Shown here piece by piece: positions 6,640 to 6,819 of a stretch of DNA of 6,819 nt. Numbering within the stretch: position 1 is the stretch's first letter; every line of letters starts with the position of its first letter. The notes under the pieces were generated by a model. The model was not told the origin of the DNA. It saw nothing but the letters and a program-made list of their open reading frames with translations, and ran no database searches. The DNA is taken from positions 1 through 6,819 of the forward strand of contig CAKTXB010000109.1 in NCBI GenBank assembly GCA_934630555.1, written 5' to 3'. Source of the stretch: an uncultured Oscillospiraceae bacterium (GTDB lineage: Bacteria; Bacillota; Clostridia; Oscillospirales; Oscillospiraceae). The position numbers and the translations under genes were made by a program.

Positions 6640-6750
6640 TCAAACGCGAACCGCTGCGCTGGGTCCGCGTTTGAGAAGGCTTGCGCCATGCTGCGCGCAT
6701 AATTTGTGCGCTTATAGCGCACAAATTCCACTACAGAACTTCGTTCTGCA
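6640..6750. repeat. Hairpin-rich non-coding segment, candidate dispersed palindromic repeat
   Basis: Three more inverted repeats follow the terminators. TCAAACGCG (6640-6648) pairs with CGCGTTTGA (6666-6674) across an interior that can also pair in part. AATTTGTGCGCT (6701-6712) pairs perfectly with AGCGCACAAATT (6716-6727) around a 3-nt TAT loop. CAGAAC (6734-6739) pairs with GTTCTG (6743-6748). Bases 6751-6819 show no further clear structure or gene. The overall look is of a REP-like dispersed element in an intergenic region; repetition elsewhere in the genome cannot be tested here. Confidence 0.5.
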
Positions 6751-6819
6751 TGGGTTCGCCTTGGCCAATCGCACTGCGCATAGCTTGTGCTCTTGGAGGC
6801 TCACGCAACTTGCATGACG

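Noticed and set aside
6623..6817. 64-codon plus-strand open frame at the window end
   Set aside because: It runs through several inverted repeats, has no ribosome binding site, and its product has no recognisable domain; the region is better read as structured non-coding DNA.
1..6819. Search for CRISPR arrays, tRNA or rRNA genes, transposases, integrases or phage genes
   Set aside because: None is visible: there are no regularly spaced direct repeats, no tRNA-like cloverleaf, and all large coding frames are metabolic or transport genes.

Overview
The window looks like a catabolic gene cluster from a fairly GC-rich (roughly 60% by eye) Gram-positive anaerobe, most plausibly a gut member of the Clostridia/Oscillospirales. 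The reasons are strong AGGAGG-type ribosome binding sites in front of nearly every gene, tight one-strand packing, and the mix of protein families. The taxonomic call is inference from style, not from a marker gene. All six genes lie on the plus strand.

Layout. Bases 1-1049 hold the 3' part of a class I/II PLP aminotransferase whose N-terminus is outside the window. After a 66-nt A-rich leader, 1116-2627 encodes a complete sodium:solute symporter. The next gap (2628-2705) contains a near-perfect 16-bp hairpin that ends just before a ribosome binding site. Then come a divergent alanine racemase-family protein (2706-3887), a zinc/PLP D-serine dehydratase-like enzyme (3907-5010), a 116-nt gap, a RidA-family enamine/imine deaminase (5127-5588), and a KDPG/KHG aldolase carrying an extra C-terminal VOC (glyoxalase-like) domain (5607-6563). 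A strong terminator hairpin follows at 6571-6607. The last ~210 nt have no credible gene but hold a dense series of further inverted repeats.

How the genes may work together (inference). The set reads as an uptake and breakdown route for a hydroxylated or D-configured amino acid. The symporter would import it, the racemase-family enzyme would interconvert L and D forms, and the D-specific lyase/dehydratase would release an unstable enamine such as 2-aminoacrylate. RidA would hydrolyse that to a 2-keto acid and ammonia. The aminotransferase and the keto-hydroxy-acid aldolase could process a related branch, for example 4-hydroxy-2-oxoglutarate to pyruvate plus glyoxylate. The true substrate cannot be read from the sequence. 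The racemase active-site motifs differ from those of housekeeping alanine racemases, and the aldolase-VOC fusion is not the standard Eda form, so a non-standard substrate is plausible.
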